Notes under the pieces: model-generated | Seen by the model: only the letters and a program-made list of their open reading frames with translations | The model's database searches: none | What the model was told of the DNA's origin: nothing | Assembly: GCA_028673005.1 (NCBI GenBank) | Contig: CM054115.1 | Coordinates: 106,635,172-106,699,171, forward strand | Source: Tanypteryx hageni | Lineage: Eukaryota; Arthropoda; Insecta; Odonata; Petaluridae | Direction: 5' to 3' | DNA: 64,000 bases | Translations under genes and position numbers: made by a program | Part shown: positions 1 through 13,200 of the stretch, one piece after another | How the letters are laid out: the number at the start of each line of letters is the position of its first letter | How positions within the stretch are numbered: the stretch's first letter is position 1

Positions 1-590
1 AAATATCTCATTAAGAAATGAAAATGCCATAAATTTATTTTTATATGTTAAAAGAAATTAAGATAAAAAAGAAAAATTGAAGAGCCAACAGTTAAAAAAA
101 TTGATCCTTTACATGGCATGGAAAGATTAATTTTTTAAGCTACTTGCATTATTAGCTTATAGTCATTTAAAGAGAAAAATGAAAACAAACAAACAGCAGC
201 AAAATAACAGGCAGAAAAAACCTCTCCATTTCAGGACTTCCAATTCAGAAAAATTGCATGAACAAAAAGAATTACACTTAAATTTTTAATCATTGCTAAG
301 ACTCGATCAACAGATCAATGGACACTAGTATATTTAACCCTCAACCCAAACTCCTGTACTAACAACGACTGCCTTTCTTAACTAAAACAAATTTTCTTCC
401 CATCTATAGTGAAGACCCACAAAAAAATTCTGGGAAAATAACTTTTTGCTAAATGGAGTCAATGTGAGACAGAAGGTTCCATATATTGCAGTGTATAAGT
501 TGACCAGGCATATAAGGTAGCCTGCCCCTTTCACTTAACAAATACTCTTCATGAAATGTCCCTTCAGATAAAATAAGAGGTCCTCTCCAC

Positions 591-866
591 AAATTCATCA
601 CAAGACGAATTGGAAGGAGAGACACCATGACTGGTGTACAGCAGGGGGGGACACTATTCCACAACAAAATTTTTCTTTATATTTCGATAATAGCAGGATA
701 AATCACAATTCTTTTTGCAAATTACGCAAGGTCAGAAATATTGGATGGTGTACATCAGGGAGTGACTCCCAACCTGACAAGTGTCTCCCCCTGCTGTACA
801 TCAGTCATAGTGTCTCACCCTCCAATACGTCTCGCGACGAATGGCTTGTGATGAATTTGTTGAGCG
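591..866. repeat. Foldback (inverted) repeat, MITE-like
   Basis: Two arms face each other: about 591-660 (containing ACTGGTGTACAGCAGGGG) and about 780-866 (containing CCCCTGCTGTACATCAGT). The outer parts, ACAAATTCATCACAAG and CTTGTGATGAATTTGT, also pair. The sequence just outside the right arm (GAGCGATATATTGACATGCG) resembles 30370-30410, so this is a dispersed family. No coding content. Confidence 0.6.
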
Positions 867-1429
867 ATATATTGACATGCGACAAGGTTGTCGTGTTCCA
901 AATTGACGCACAATGATTTGACCATGATGTATTGATAGTATACCACCTCATACTAAAATTTAAGACAACCCTAGATTTTTGCAAGCTGAAATTTGGAAAA
1001 AACCTCATCTTGGAATCTGGTAAATACAGTATGTGTTTATCATGAACTGTAAATTTAATAAGATCTTAGAAGAAGATCTTGAAAGTTATCTATTTAAGGA
1101 AGTTATTTAGGTGTCAAGAAACAAAATGCATAATAAATGTACTTGCTATGTGTAACATTTCTTTCAGGACACATGTTAAGGTGATGGAGGCTGGAGATGA
1201 CCAATTGGCAAGTGGAAACAGAATTTTCTATCAGCTATTGAATTATCAGCACTTATATAACAACATGGAATACGAAGAGAATTTACAAAAGTAAATGGTC
1301 TGCCACAATTCACCATTTCCACGATCATTCAGCAGAAGGACAAATTTAAAGCAAACAGTGCGAAGGATGCTCTATTAATTCATTATTTATCCATTTCTAT
1401 TACTATTGTTTTACTATGTTCTCATGTTT

Positions 1430-1812
1430 ATTTATTTATTAAAAATCTATAAAACTATAACTCATAATTATGTGGTCTTGCGGACTTCTTTGTGGTAAAT
1501 GAAGTGCTCTACCCAATTATGTTTTTAATCTATACCTTATAGACCATATAAGAGCTAGGGAGAGAAATTTATGGATTTTTAATTGTTGTTTACTGAGAGA
1601 ACCGTCTTAGCAATCGATATAAACAAAATATGCAATATTTTGTACTTCAATTTATTCTTAATAAAAATTCGTGATTTGCATTTTTGTAAAGTACATATGT
1701 TAATTTTTTCAAGTAAGCCCGGAAGAATCGGTATAAATGACTAAGCCGATCTCAGGCTCAGAAAAATAAATACTACTCCGGTCCCTCGATAGAAAAAGGT
1801 TTTAAACCACTG
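1430..1812. repeat. hAT-type element remnant, 3' end
   Basis: The stretch ends in a typical hAT terminus reading AAAAGGTTTTAAACCACTG at 1794-1812. An internal block near 1470-1505 (TTATGTGGTCTTGCGGACTT) is shared with 5655-5690 inside the hAT element at 5232-8793, so both belong to one family. I could not fix the left end. Confidence 0.45.
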
Positions 1813-2621
1813 ATCTAAATCAAACAATGATAAAGGATTAAATTCGAATGCAACTTCAATTGTTGTAACTTAATAAATCTTATGTAATAATTTTTTAACA
1901 GTCATGTAGGCATATTTTTTTTAAATACCACATTTTTTTGAGTTGGAAATTTTCAAACTTTTTATTTCAGCTCAAACCATGTCGAGTTTTAAAATAAAAC
2001 TCGATTCGGTTCAAAATTTCAAACAGTTCGCACATCTCTAATTTTTCACTCTGTTATAAAATTTGGTATTATTTTGTTTTATTTCACAGTGAAGATTTCT
2101 CTCATTAACCTTATTGACAAGCTGAGGATAATTTGGAATTTGATCACCTGAAATATACGTAAATTTAGCTTATCCTAATTTATGATTTATGTGTTTATAA
2201 CATCACATATTCAGTCACCAGAGCCTCTTTTGTAAGCATCATCAATGTGGAAATGCATGCTCAAAATTTCAGCTTTCCATCTTTTATACCTTCGTAGATA
2301 TTCAAAGATAAAATTTTTTAGTGGGCTCCTATCCAATCCTGTATATTTTTCAAAACTCAAATCTAATGAAAATCAAATGGCAGAAATCTACATTCCAAGT
2401 TTCAGCTCTCTATCATTTACAGTTTTGTCACAATGTCAATTTAAGCAAGTGAACAGACAGATGCCGAAGTGAAACTATAAGTGCAATTTTTAAAAATGCA
2501 CAAAAATCAGAAATACATTGTCACAGACCCCAAAGCAGTCTCAGAAGTCTTCCCATTAAGAGCTAATCAGGCACCCAGAATCTACCAGCTTGAGGAAAAA
2601 AGATACCCATAAGACCAAGAT

Positions 2622-3979
2622 CAGTGGCGAGGCATCCATGGAAGCTAGGGAAGCGCCGCTTCCCTTAAAAGAATAAATAAAATAAAACACAAATTGAAAA
2701 TAAAAAAACTGGCTGGTTTCGTATGTTGCATCAATAGCAAAATGTCAAATTAGATAACTGTAATATTTGAAAAATGCACCAGCGGCGACACTAGTCGTAT
2801 GATGGGATGATGGAGAGTGAAAGAGAGAGACTGGAGATCAGTCTGTGCATGCATCTACTGGGAGAGTAGTAGGGGTTTGGGAACCTGTAGGCCTCACAGA
2901 ATCTTATGCTTTTGTGTTCTTATGTCATTGACCGCTTTGCCTCAAGTGTGTTACTTCGTGCATATAGCCTAATTATAATTCATTTATTGGTGTTCAGTTA
3001 CTTTATTTGCTGTTACTGAATAATATAGTGTAAGTTAGTTTCTTGTAGAGTGTGAAATTTAGGAGTGTTTTTGTTTTATTATTATCAATGCATTTATAGA
3101 GACGTAGGGAAGCTTCATACCGGCAGATTTCACCATGCATTCAGGGGCTCCTGCTGATGTTGTTGCTACTTGTGGGATTGTGGGGAGTGAGATTCTTAGA
3201 CAGGAATGCAACTGTTCCATTGAAAAGGCACTCAATAAATTGTTCAATGCATTTTCTTATCAAGATAAATTGCAAATAATTGAAAGTGGCAGACCAAAAT
3301 AAATGTTAACAGACTTGAAGACCAAAACTAAGTCTTTTACATGACACTTTCATGAAAATTTTTATGACTTTGTGAAATGGTTATGTGGATGCAATAAACT
3401 AAAAAAACTGTTTTGCTGGACTAGCCTTTTGTTTTCTTCAGAAAAAGGTGTCTGGAGTAGGATTGGTTTTGAAGATTTACACAAATTTTCCAAGGTGCAA
3501 AAGGAACACAAACTGTCTCAAAATCATATCGTATCACTCAAGCAGCTGAAGCAATTTGGAAAGACCTGTATTGAGTTCAGTCTGGATGAAGTTTCATCTA
3601 TTGGTAGAAAAACAATGAAAATGTAAAGAACAGATTAATTCTTAGCCGCCTAATTAAAGTTGCTTGTTTTCTGGGAAAAAAGGCCTTGCTTATTGGGGCC
3701 ACAACGAATCAAAGAGCTCTTTAAATAAGGAGAATTATTGTGAACTGATACATGAACTCGGAGAGTTAGACAGTGACTTAAGAAATCACCTTGAGAGATC
3801 GACAGTTTTTTCAGGACTGTCCAGTGACATCCAAAACGACATTACTGCATCAATTTCTGAGTTGATGACTGAAAAAATAAAAATGAGGTAGATGTACATT
3901 TTATAACATTATATTTTGCTTTTTTTGCGTGTCAGTGTAGAACAGCTTCCTCTATTTCAGTAATCACACCTCGCCACTG
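2622..3979 (+). mobile_element. Internally deleted hAT transposon with perfect 8-bp target duplication
   Basis: The element is bounded by CAGTGGCGAGG at 2622 and its inverse CCTCGCCACTG ending at 3979. The same 8 bases, ACCAAGAT, flank both sides (2614-2621 and 3980-3987), the hallmark of hAT insertion. Inside is the N-terminal part of a ZMYM1-like hAT transposase with stops and a frameshift. At 1.36 kb it lacks most of the catalytic and dimerisation regions, so it is non-autonomous. It lies beyond the last visible host exon. Confidence 0.9.
3135..3891 (+). pseudogene. ZMYM1-like hAT transposase, N-terminal fragment
   Basis: The best start is the ATG at 3135 (context CACCATG). The frame reads through a region ending near ESGRPK, meets TAA at 3300 and TGA at 3339, and continues with WLCGCNKLKKLFCWTSLLFS, typical of the zinc-finger (TTF-type) start of ZMYM1-like hAT proteins. 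A +1 shift near 3620 is needed to go on to LNKENYCELIHELGELDSDL and HLERSTVFSGLSSDIQNDI, which match the next conserved block of that family. The DDE catalytic residues and C-terminal dimerisation domain are absent. Homology is by recognition of conserved phrases; no search was run. Confidence 0.8.
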
Positions 3980-4050
3980 ACCAAGATTAAATGTTAAATA
4001 GGGTATGACTGACATGAAAAAATAAAGATCTAATGGGAAAATTCACTCAC

Positions 4051-4202
4051 TTAACATGAAAAGAGTCACCCCGTTGGGAAGCAACAACCTGATCATACTC
4101 ATCCTTTCGGAATTGTACAATCAACTGCACCTGTTCCTGAAGACCAAGGAGAAGGAGAACTGCCTCCTCCCTTGTGATTCCTCTCATCTCCATCCCATTC
4201 AC
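4051..4202 (-). CDS. pyd: ZO-1-like exon: second half of PDZ3
   Basis: The acceptor is TTTTCTTAG ending at 4203. The exon begins [20 protein letters not shown] and ends GDSFHV plus two bases (AA) before a GTGAGTG donor. It carries the PDZ3 helix (REEAVLLLL) and last strand (VQLIVQF), then the lead to the SH3 domain; vertebrate ZO-1 has a comparable GDSF motif just before its SH3. It starts in phase 0, matching the previous exon, and leaves phase 2. This is the last exon in the window. Confidence 0.92.
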
Positions 4203-7200
4203 CTAAGAAAATATGAATGGCAAAGGAGATTATAAATGAGTAAAAATTAAACTAAAGTTTTAAATTTATACTCGGTATCAATCATAAACAACTTGATATA
4301 ACTCCAATATAACTACCAAAAAAGTCATACTTTAATGTTGCACAGGAATGTGATAAGCTGCACCTTTGTTGTGAATAATTATGAAACTTGTTATTTAACT
4401 TAGAAAGGCAATATTAACATAAAAAGTTCTCTTATATATTGTCAATGGCATACGTGTTAAAACTTTTCTGCATTACCAATTATATCAGCTACATATTTAA
4501 CTTCCATTAACAGAGTTTAATTCTGAAAATATTTCAAGATTATTGAGAGGCCTACTGAAAACAATAAAGAATATTTCCATTTACTTTCTCCAAAATTATA
4601 AATCGAGTTCATTATTAGAGAAATATGTTGTAGTGACAGTAAAACTCTCATCAGGATATATAATCCTTACAAATTAGTTGAACTCAGTTGAATTTACTAA
4701 TCTAGTACTGTGTTATTAACACATTTACAGCCCAGTTAACTAAAAATAAGTGGCTACAACTAGGCACACATGTTCAGTAAACCAGACATTTCCTATAGCA
4801 CTGAAAATCCTGTGGCTTGGTCAACCCAAACAAATTTATTATTTTTATGCAAAAAAGATCATACATGTGAAGGAGATTTTCAGAGTCACTGTAGACTCCT
4901 CAATAAAGTGTTTTGGGTTGGGCAGTCAATGTGTTGATAACTGAATATAGAAATAATTTCTTCATGGAAAACACTAAACATTATGCTAAAAATTAAGAAC
5001 AGCAAATTTATTCTCTATTGATTTAATAAAAATATTTCCAAAGATAAATCTTCATGGTGGATAAATTACAGTTAAGCCTACTTTCAATTTACAAGGTGAT
5101 GACCAGTTAAACATATAGCTAACAGCAAGCATCCTTACTTCAACCGCATTTGCTATATGCGACAGACATTTAGGATAATGATACACATAGTGCTGGCCTA
5201 TAGTGAGCAATAAATACTTTGTATGCTAAATTAGTGTTTCACAACTTGGGTACCGCAGAAGAGATCCAGGGGTTCCACAAAAATATGTATATGTATAACA
5301 GACAGGATATGGTTTAGTCGTTTTCATAGCATATCTCAACAGAAACCATTCACTTCTAATTCAAATATGTTTTGTTATGGCAATTAAATGTTAACATGGG
5401 TTGATATAAATAATTACTCTAGTATCACATACTGAGGACTTTTAGGATTTTGGTGACTATTGAAGTGCCTGTTGGGCACAGCTGTGTATGTTGCTGTGAC
5501 AGACTTTCATTTGCGGGGGAAATATGTAGGGCTGTATCTAGGATTTAAATTCAAAGGGGGTTACGGCTGTCAGATTTTTAGAACTATGTGAAATATGCAA
5601 TGTATTGCTCGGAATTTTTTATTTTTTCTCCGAAGCCATAATTTGTAATTATGTGGTCTTGTGGGCTTCTTTGTGGTAAATGAAGTCTGATCAGCACAAA
5701 TCTCCTCGGATGAATGAGCTTTCGGGGGGAGGGGGGGGTTTAACCCTTTGCACTCGGATTTTTTTTTCTTGATTCTATTAGTCTATTCGGAATTTAATTT
5801 TTAAATACCCCCATATTTCATAAATGGCGGCACTATGATGAAAAACTCAATTTTATTTTCATATAAACTTATTTATTTGCATTTTTTACATTAAAAATTA
5901 TTTTTCAACTCATACAGCAATTTTAATCTCTATATTTTTTTATGGTGTGATATTTTTTGAAACATTCACCCACATGAAGACCTGGATTACATTCACATGT
6001 CTCACAGATATAAATTGTCTCTCTTCTTCCACCTTGGACTTTTCTATTAAAACAAACAACACAATCTTTATGTTTTTTGTTAGGGTGAGGGATGATTATT
6101 TGGAGCTTTCCATCTAAACGTTGCTCTTGTTCTGTGGATGATGGTCTACCCCTAGAAGTTAGTGTACCACCCCGGAAATCTCCAACTAGATCACGTACAA
6201 GTTTCCTAATAAATCGTACATGAGATATCGGTTTTTCATTTTTTCTTTTTTGGCATTCTTTGTACAAAATGTAAGAATTCACAACACTGACCTCAAGCCC
6301 CCAGAAAAACAATTTATGCCACCATTTTAGAGTCTTCCTCATAAAACAGTACGTGCTGGTGTAGTGATCAGCTATATCAACTCCCTCCATAAAATTCGTA
6401 TAATTTGTCACGACCTTGGGTTTGGCAACTCTTTATTTGCCACCGCCTCGCACTCTTCTTTCCACAGCTTCAGTCTCTGAAGTGTCCCATGTACTAAGCA
6501 TGGTGACTATCCTCTTGTCTTTCCATGCAAGAAGCATTACATTTTCATCTCTGTACGCCACTATCTCCCCTTTCTTCAGTTTTGGATGTTTGATAACTGT
6601 TGGATTGTCTTTCCTATTGGGCATTATTGACCCTTTCAAGTGAGATTTTTCTTTGAGCAATTCCCTTGCAAGAGTGACACTTCTGTAATACCTATCAGTA
6701 AAGAGATGATAGCCTTGAGAATCAGATACTGAGTTCTTCAATCTGTCGTGAAGTTCTAAAACTATTCTGGTAGTAAAAGGAAGATCAGGTCTTACCAGGG
6801 TTTCGGATGTTATTCCACCATAATAAGGGACAAATGAATGTATGTAACCGCATTTAGAATCTGAAAGGACATATAAACGAATACCCCATTTTGTTGGCTT
6901 TTTAGGATTATACGTGATGAAGCGTATCTTTCGTTTTGTCTTTACAAATTCAACATCACTGTCACCGTCAGTACATTCACTCTGATCTTTGGGTGAAACA
7001 AGGGAAGTTTTCCTTTTCGTAATTCCACTCGGACCAGCGATTGGTTCATTATCCTCATATGCGTGATCAGAGCACTCACTTTTGTCACTATTATGTTTTT
7101 CAATAGTTTCTTCATTGTCAATGTAAAATTCATTGTCACTGCTTTCTAAATCTTTGGAAAATCTATCCATCCTAAGGAGATGCAATTCGTTCTGAATATA

Positions 7201-10200
7201 CGACTACTTGCGGACAAAGCATTCAGTCAACTACAGAGAAGGGGTCGTTTGTAAGAGAACCCTGTGTCATGAAAACATCTGAGAGATACTTCTAGAAACA
7301 TAAGCAAACCTCTGAGAGTGATAGAGGGACGATTGTTTACTGAGGTAAGATCATGGAAGCTCGGGCCTACTCAATATGTTCACTATGCAAGAGATAAAAA
7401 GAGAATGGGCCTTTGATGGGTCAGTGGTGGGTGGATGACCACAAGAAGAAAACGAAATGAAAAAAGAGGTTGATACTAGAAGCCAATACAAGACGGGACT
7501 GCTGACCGAGCGAACTTTTCTTTCTGACGAACTTTTATTTCGGACGCAACTCCTCTTTCAGACGCATGATCCCCATTTGGTAATTCATTATCTGAAATAA
7601 ACAAATGATTTCCAAGTAATGAATGGCAGCTAATGCAAGCGAAAACGCGCTTACACCTCAGTAAATAGATAAAGACGAACATCTGCTACGGCGGCAGCGG
7701 CATCGGCTGGAAACGTCCTTTATGGATAGATTATAGAAGTATATATATATTATTCATTTATAAAATAATCCATGTTGCTTAATTAAGTTGTTGTTTACTC
7801 GTATTTCCACGCTGATGATTACAAGAAAAGTTATTGGAAAAAATGGACAAAAATCCCTTCTCCTCACGATGAAACACCGTGTCGAGTGTGGCTCGACATA
7901 CGAGCTGGTGCCGATGCTAGCCGTGTCGAGTCACACTCGACACCCGAGTGCAAAAGGTTAACCATCATAACCTCCCCGTCTATGGCCCTAGAAGTATGGC
8001 TCAGTGTCAATCCAAAGATTTACAATTATGAACCCCCCATCTCCCCAAAATATGCTTCTGATTTAATTTTTTGTTTTATCGTTTAAAAGGAATATTACAT
8101 TGATTTTGACAGCAATTAATTTTGCCGCAATGTTATAATTACTTGATTATATCTATTTCATTGTCTTTCACCTTATTCAACCTTAAGTTGGATCTTGATT
8201 GGAAGATTAAGTGTGGTAAATATAAGTATTTTTTATTTTTTGGATGCGAAATACAATGTAACAATATTAATTTAATATTTACCAGTTTTGAACTTCATTC
8301 TGAAGCACCATAAAATACCCAATTCAACTTGCTTCACATATCTTGAAGTTACTATTTTAAACAAACGATTCATTACTATAATTGTTCTTTTTCTAGAATT
8401 TTTTGTAGTACTTTTTCATTTTCTAAAATCTTTTTTGTAATTTAATTTTACCAGTTAAACATTTTGGGCTGTTAGATGGTAGTGTTATTATATTTTTGTT
8501 TAACAGAGAGTCAAACATTAAAATATCATCTTGGAAGGGCCTCTTTATCAATCTTATTAATTATTTGTCATTTGCCTTTTTTGTTTTCTTTTTATTTGTT
8601 AATGTTTATTTCATTTATGCTAGTATTTTTGAGGACATCGGAGTAAGTTTAACCATTTTCCTGTATGGACTGTTTACTTTGTTATTGTATTATATTCCTT
8701 AGATATTTTTGTGTGAAGAGTATTGTGGGGTTCCGTGAAGTAGTGTCCAGTTTTAAAAGGGTTCTGTACCTCCAAAAAGGTTAAGAAGCTCTGTGATAAA
8801 TAATTCTTAAGATTTATTCTTAATTTTCGGTTATGATACAATCAAAACTAATAACATAAAGAGAGGATATTTTAAAATAAAAAAAAATGAATTCATTATA
8901 TTGCAATAAGATTTTGTATGAGCTATCATTTCTTTGACATTGGTCCTCAACATTTTAAAAATAAACAAATAAAACTTATCCAACAGATTTTTTTTATACC
9001 TACAAACCTTGAGGATCTTGTCACCTGGCTGAAGTCCTTGGAGAGATGCTGGGCTTCCTGGCTGAACAGCTGTCACAAAGATACCAACTTCATTGCCACC
9101 TGTGAGTCTTATCCCAACAGAACCTTCTTTTTGAAAGGTGATGAAGCGTGGATCAGGACTGCATAATTTAGGAAATAGAGGAAATAATCAAGAATACTAA
9201 AATATAACAAATGGAAATTTTTATTCCCTCCAGAAAAATTTTCTTGTAGACTAAATTTATAATTCTCAGTAAAATACAATCATAAAAGCAAACATTTCCA
9301 AAGTGATTGCAGGACACTAAATTGCAGGCATAAATGCACTTACACTGGCTGTTTTGACCTTTGAAGAAGAGGATCATCTTCATAAAGTTGTCTTCGACTG
9401 CTATAGTAATCTAAAAAAAAAGAAAATATCTTGAGTTCTAATCTTTAGTAACCCTTCATTTTATGACTGTGTAGAACACTGGAAAGTTCAAAATGAGCAG
9501 TACAGTGATTCCTCACAATTTGGAGGTGATATTTTCTGAAATTTAACAGTAAAGTAAATTTCTCTAGCACTAGCCCAGAGACCAGAGGTGTGGCAAAGGT
9601 GGCATTTGCCATTGGCACCACTTGCAAATGGCTTACTGCAACTCCCACTAACATGGGAAAAATATGTTTTAGTTGAAAAATATTCAATGCTAATATATCA
9701 CAATTATTTAAACTAGAGTGCATTTTTTCTTAGTTACAATGGAGGAAAATTGGAAAAATTACGTGACACAGGTGTCCATATTGTGGGGATCCCTGAATAT
9801 AAATATGACATAACTTTGTCTGTTTAGATTGCTTGAAACAGGGCACCATCCAGAAAAATAAAAATTCAGATATTCTGGAGTTACAATTTTGCTTATACAG
9901 TGTGTCCTCGGTTTAACGTCGCTTCAATTAATGTTGATTTGACTTAATGTCATTAAAAAATTACCACCCATATTCGAATTAATGTTGCTGATGATTCGTA
10001 TTAACATCATCCTGACTCAGCACTTAAATAAAGCACGAAAAAAATATTGCATATATGAGTCTCACACGCATCTGTTGTGCAACGCTTCTCCAGTTGCGGC
10101 AGATCGCATTATTTGAATGAGAAATGTGTTTTGGATTGATGTATTTTTATTAAATTTGCATTATTTACATGGTGGTATTTTGTAGCTATAAGTCCAAATA

Positions 10201-13200
10201 GAAGTGATAGCAATGGCCTACTTCTCAAAGTCCCCCCAATAGTCACTAAAATCGTCTTAATCTCCATGAAACATTACAAGCTTTGTGAGTTGTGCAGAAA
10301 GGAAGATTTAGTAAGTGGCCTATTTATAAACTTAAAATTATTCTGTACTTTAGGGATAACTTGAGTTTAAAGTCTCTCTATTTTATTGCCATTTGTATTC
10401 AGTGTTGTCAATCCAGCAAATTCGTAGCTAGATATAACGACTTTAGGTTCGATCTAGCACCTAAAATAATACTATAGTGACCATTTACAAAACTAGCATA
10501 TCTATTTAACAACTAGCTATCAAATAAAATTACGGCATCTGCGTTCATACTAAACACAAAAAATAAAAATAACATAAATAAGTAGAATATTCTTTTCATT
10601 TGCCTCTTACTTTTTATTCTATTGTTTTCTTTTTTGTAATTTTGAGCAATAAACTACAACACCAAAACTGTGGATATCAATTATGGGAATGGTGGTATTG
10701 TTGGCCATAAGGATAAAGAAAGAGAGAGAGAGAGTGCTTGTTCAAAATAAAGTGGGGATTAATCAATCAAAAAAGAAAGTTTTTGTCGGAAAGCACAAGC
10801 TACTTATTCTATTATAGACAACATGTCGAGTACATTTCTATGGCTAAAATTTGCTGAAATAACAGTGACCTAACATCAGAATTGGAAATAATTTTGCCGT
10901 AACATAACTGCCATATTTTCAAAAGTTCCAAAATTTTATTTTATCACATTTCGCAAGTTAGATGGTATTAAATGTATGTTACAAAACAATGTATGATCTA
11001 ATGTAACAGGTTTTCCTACACATTGTTCATTCTCTAGGAAATTTTTAGTGACCAACCTAGTGACTTACTAAAAAAAATTGGCAACACTGTTTGTATCAGC
11101 TGCAGTTCGATGGAGTGGTCATCCTTCTTTGACTACAGTCATAGATGGTTCACTTTGTCTTCAATATGATATTGTGACAGGATCAACTTACGTATGTTGG
11201 TGTAAAATCTTTCGTCCATTCAACCTTACTATGTACGAAGCCAGCTAAGAAGTTCCATGCATATGCAGGAGTTGCAACTTTGATGATACAAAGAAGATAA
11301 TTCACTCAGTAAGTGTTTATACTTAACTCATGATAATAAAAACAATATGTCAGGTGCCTATAGGTGCATTGTTCTTTTTTACCAGTGGTACCATAACAAC
11401 ATCTAAAAAATCTTTAGGCCATATGCCAGTATCATATATTTGGTTAAAGAATTTTGTGAGTTGCTTAACTGCTTTCGACCCCAAAACCTTAAGAACGTCC
11501 ACTGCCACTCCCAACAGCCTTCCTTCTTTTCATGTTATCAATTGCTCTTTTAACTTCAGACTCGAGAATTCTTGGTCCTAGCTGGTCTTTTTCCACATCC
11601 TCTTTTTCATTTAATTCAATATTTCTTGGCTTTCCTTCTTTGTCATACAGCACCTCAATGTATTCTTTCCAGACATTCTTTACATTGTCTGGCTCCGAGA
11701 CTATTTTACCACTTTTGTTCATGATTCCTTTACGTCCTATCTTTCTTGCCTTTTTCTTGAATAGTTCCCTTGCTTTGCTATATATGAGGTCTGTTCCACA
11801 CTTGACAATTTCCTCACATTTGTCATTTATCCACTGTTCTCTGGCTTTATTTGTTTCCCTTCTTAAAACATTATTTAACTCCTTGTATTTTCTTTGACCT
11901 TCTTCAGAGTTTATGTTCTTCCACTTGCTTCTCTCTTCCATTTTTTGAAGCATGTCTGCTGTGACCCAGGGTTTTTTGTTTCTTTCACCTGTTATCTTTC
12001 CTACCTTCTTTTCCATGACATCTTCAATGTTGCTATGGATGTATCTCCACTCCTCATCTACATTCTTCCTATTTTCTTCAGCTCTCTCCCCCAACCTTTC
12101 CTCCAGCTCAGTCATGTTAGCCTCCTTGTTCTTAAAGAGTTCCTCGAAGTTCCATTTCTTGTTAACTCCTGTTTCTCTTAACGCTCTTCAGTCTACATTG
12201 TGTATTTGCCACCAAAAGGTTGTGGTCGGAATCGATATCTGCCCCTGGTAGCATTTTCACATTTATAATGCTATTTCTAAATCTTTCATTGACTAGTATG
12301 TAATCAATCTGATATCGTCTCTGGTCTCCTGGGCTTCTCCATGTGTAAAGTCTCTGCTGGTGATGCTTAATCCATGTATTAGTTACAACCAATCTATTTA
12401 TATGGCAGAATTCCACAAGTTTCTCCCCTCTTTCATTTCTCTTTCCTAGTCCATATTTTCCCACAATGTTATCTTCCTGTCCCATTTCATCTACTTCATC
12501 GTCACCAGCATTAGTTGTTGGCATATACACTTGAATTATAAGCATTTCCATTGGCTCCATCTGAAGTTTTATGGCTATTAATCTATCATTAACTGTCACT
12601 ACCTTGCCAGTTTTTTCAGCTATCTCTTTTCTCATTATATTCCCCACTCCCCTTTCCTTTTTCTCTCCTCCCGAGTAAATAATCTTAAATTCGTCTGAAT
12701 TTATCTCGCATTCTCCTTCCCACCGAACTTCACTAAGACCTACTATTCCTACATTATTTCTTCTCATTTCCCTTTTTGAGTAGCACAAAGTAGATGCACA
12801 GAAAACCATAATTATTGTTAATTATGGAGAATTTTTATTCAAGCAACTGTTTTCATTGTTAAATCACAGACAATCACTACTTTCTCACCCTATTATCTAT
12901 CTATCACACAAAGTTCTGAGTTTACCTAGATCAATCGACATTATGTCAACGAGAGATTCTTGATATCATTTCAGTTTTTCATTCACCATATTTGCCTCCA
13001 CTTACAAGGAACATTCACGAAGTGTAACCATCCAATTTGATCCATTTTTTTTACATTAAGAGTATATGATAACAAAATACGATTTGTGAAATTATACGTG
13101 CTCTTGTGGCCTATGAAGCGAATTATTTGCATTCAAATTTTGGCTATTTTTATAACCCGCATCCCTTTGTGCCCAAGATGGCCACTGTCCATAGCCTCAT

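Larger units (their letters stand above)
1..4050 (-). other. Intron of the ZO-1-like gene (partial), repeat-rich
   Basis: This stretch lies downstream of the last visible exon (4051-4202, minus strand), which ends in a GTGAGT donor with two bases of a split codon left over. No continuation (start of the SH3 domain) was found on the minus strand here, so the stretch is read as intron. It holds a foldback repeat (591-866), a hAT-like 3' end (about 1430-1812) and a hAT element with target duplications (2622-3979). Otherwise it is AT-rich with nothing recognisable. Confidence 0.6.
5232..8793. mobile_element. hAT element interrupted by a piggyBac insertion
   Basis: The left end TAGTGTTTCACAACTTGGG and right end (read inward) CAGAGCTTCTTAACC fit the hAT consensus start CAGTGGTTCTCAACC with point changes. 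The flanks TGCTAAAT (5224-5231) and TGATAAAT (8794-8801) agree at 7 of 8 bases, as expected for an aged hAT target duplication. Without the nested piggyBac it would be about 1.3 kb. No transposase is recognisable in the hAT part. A block at 5655-5690 is shared with 1470-1505. Confidence 0.72.

Noticed and set aside
11532..12251. Ser/Phe/Leu-rich frames on the plus strand
   Set aside because: Antisense of the LINE endonuclease and connector on the minus strand.
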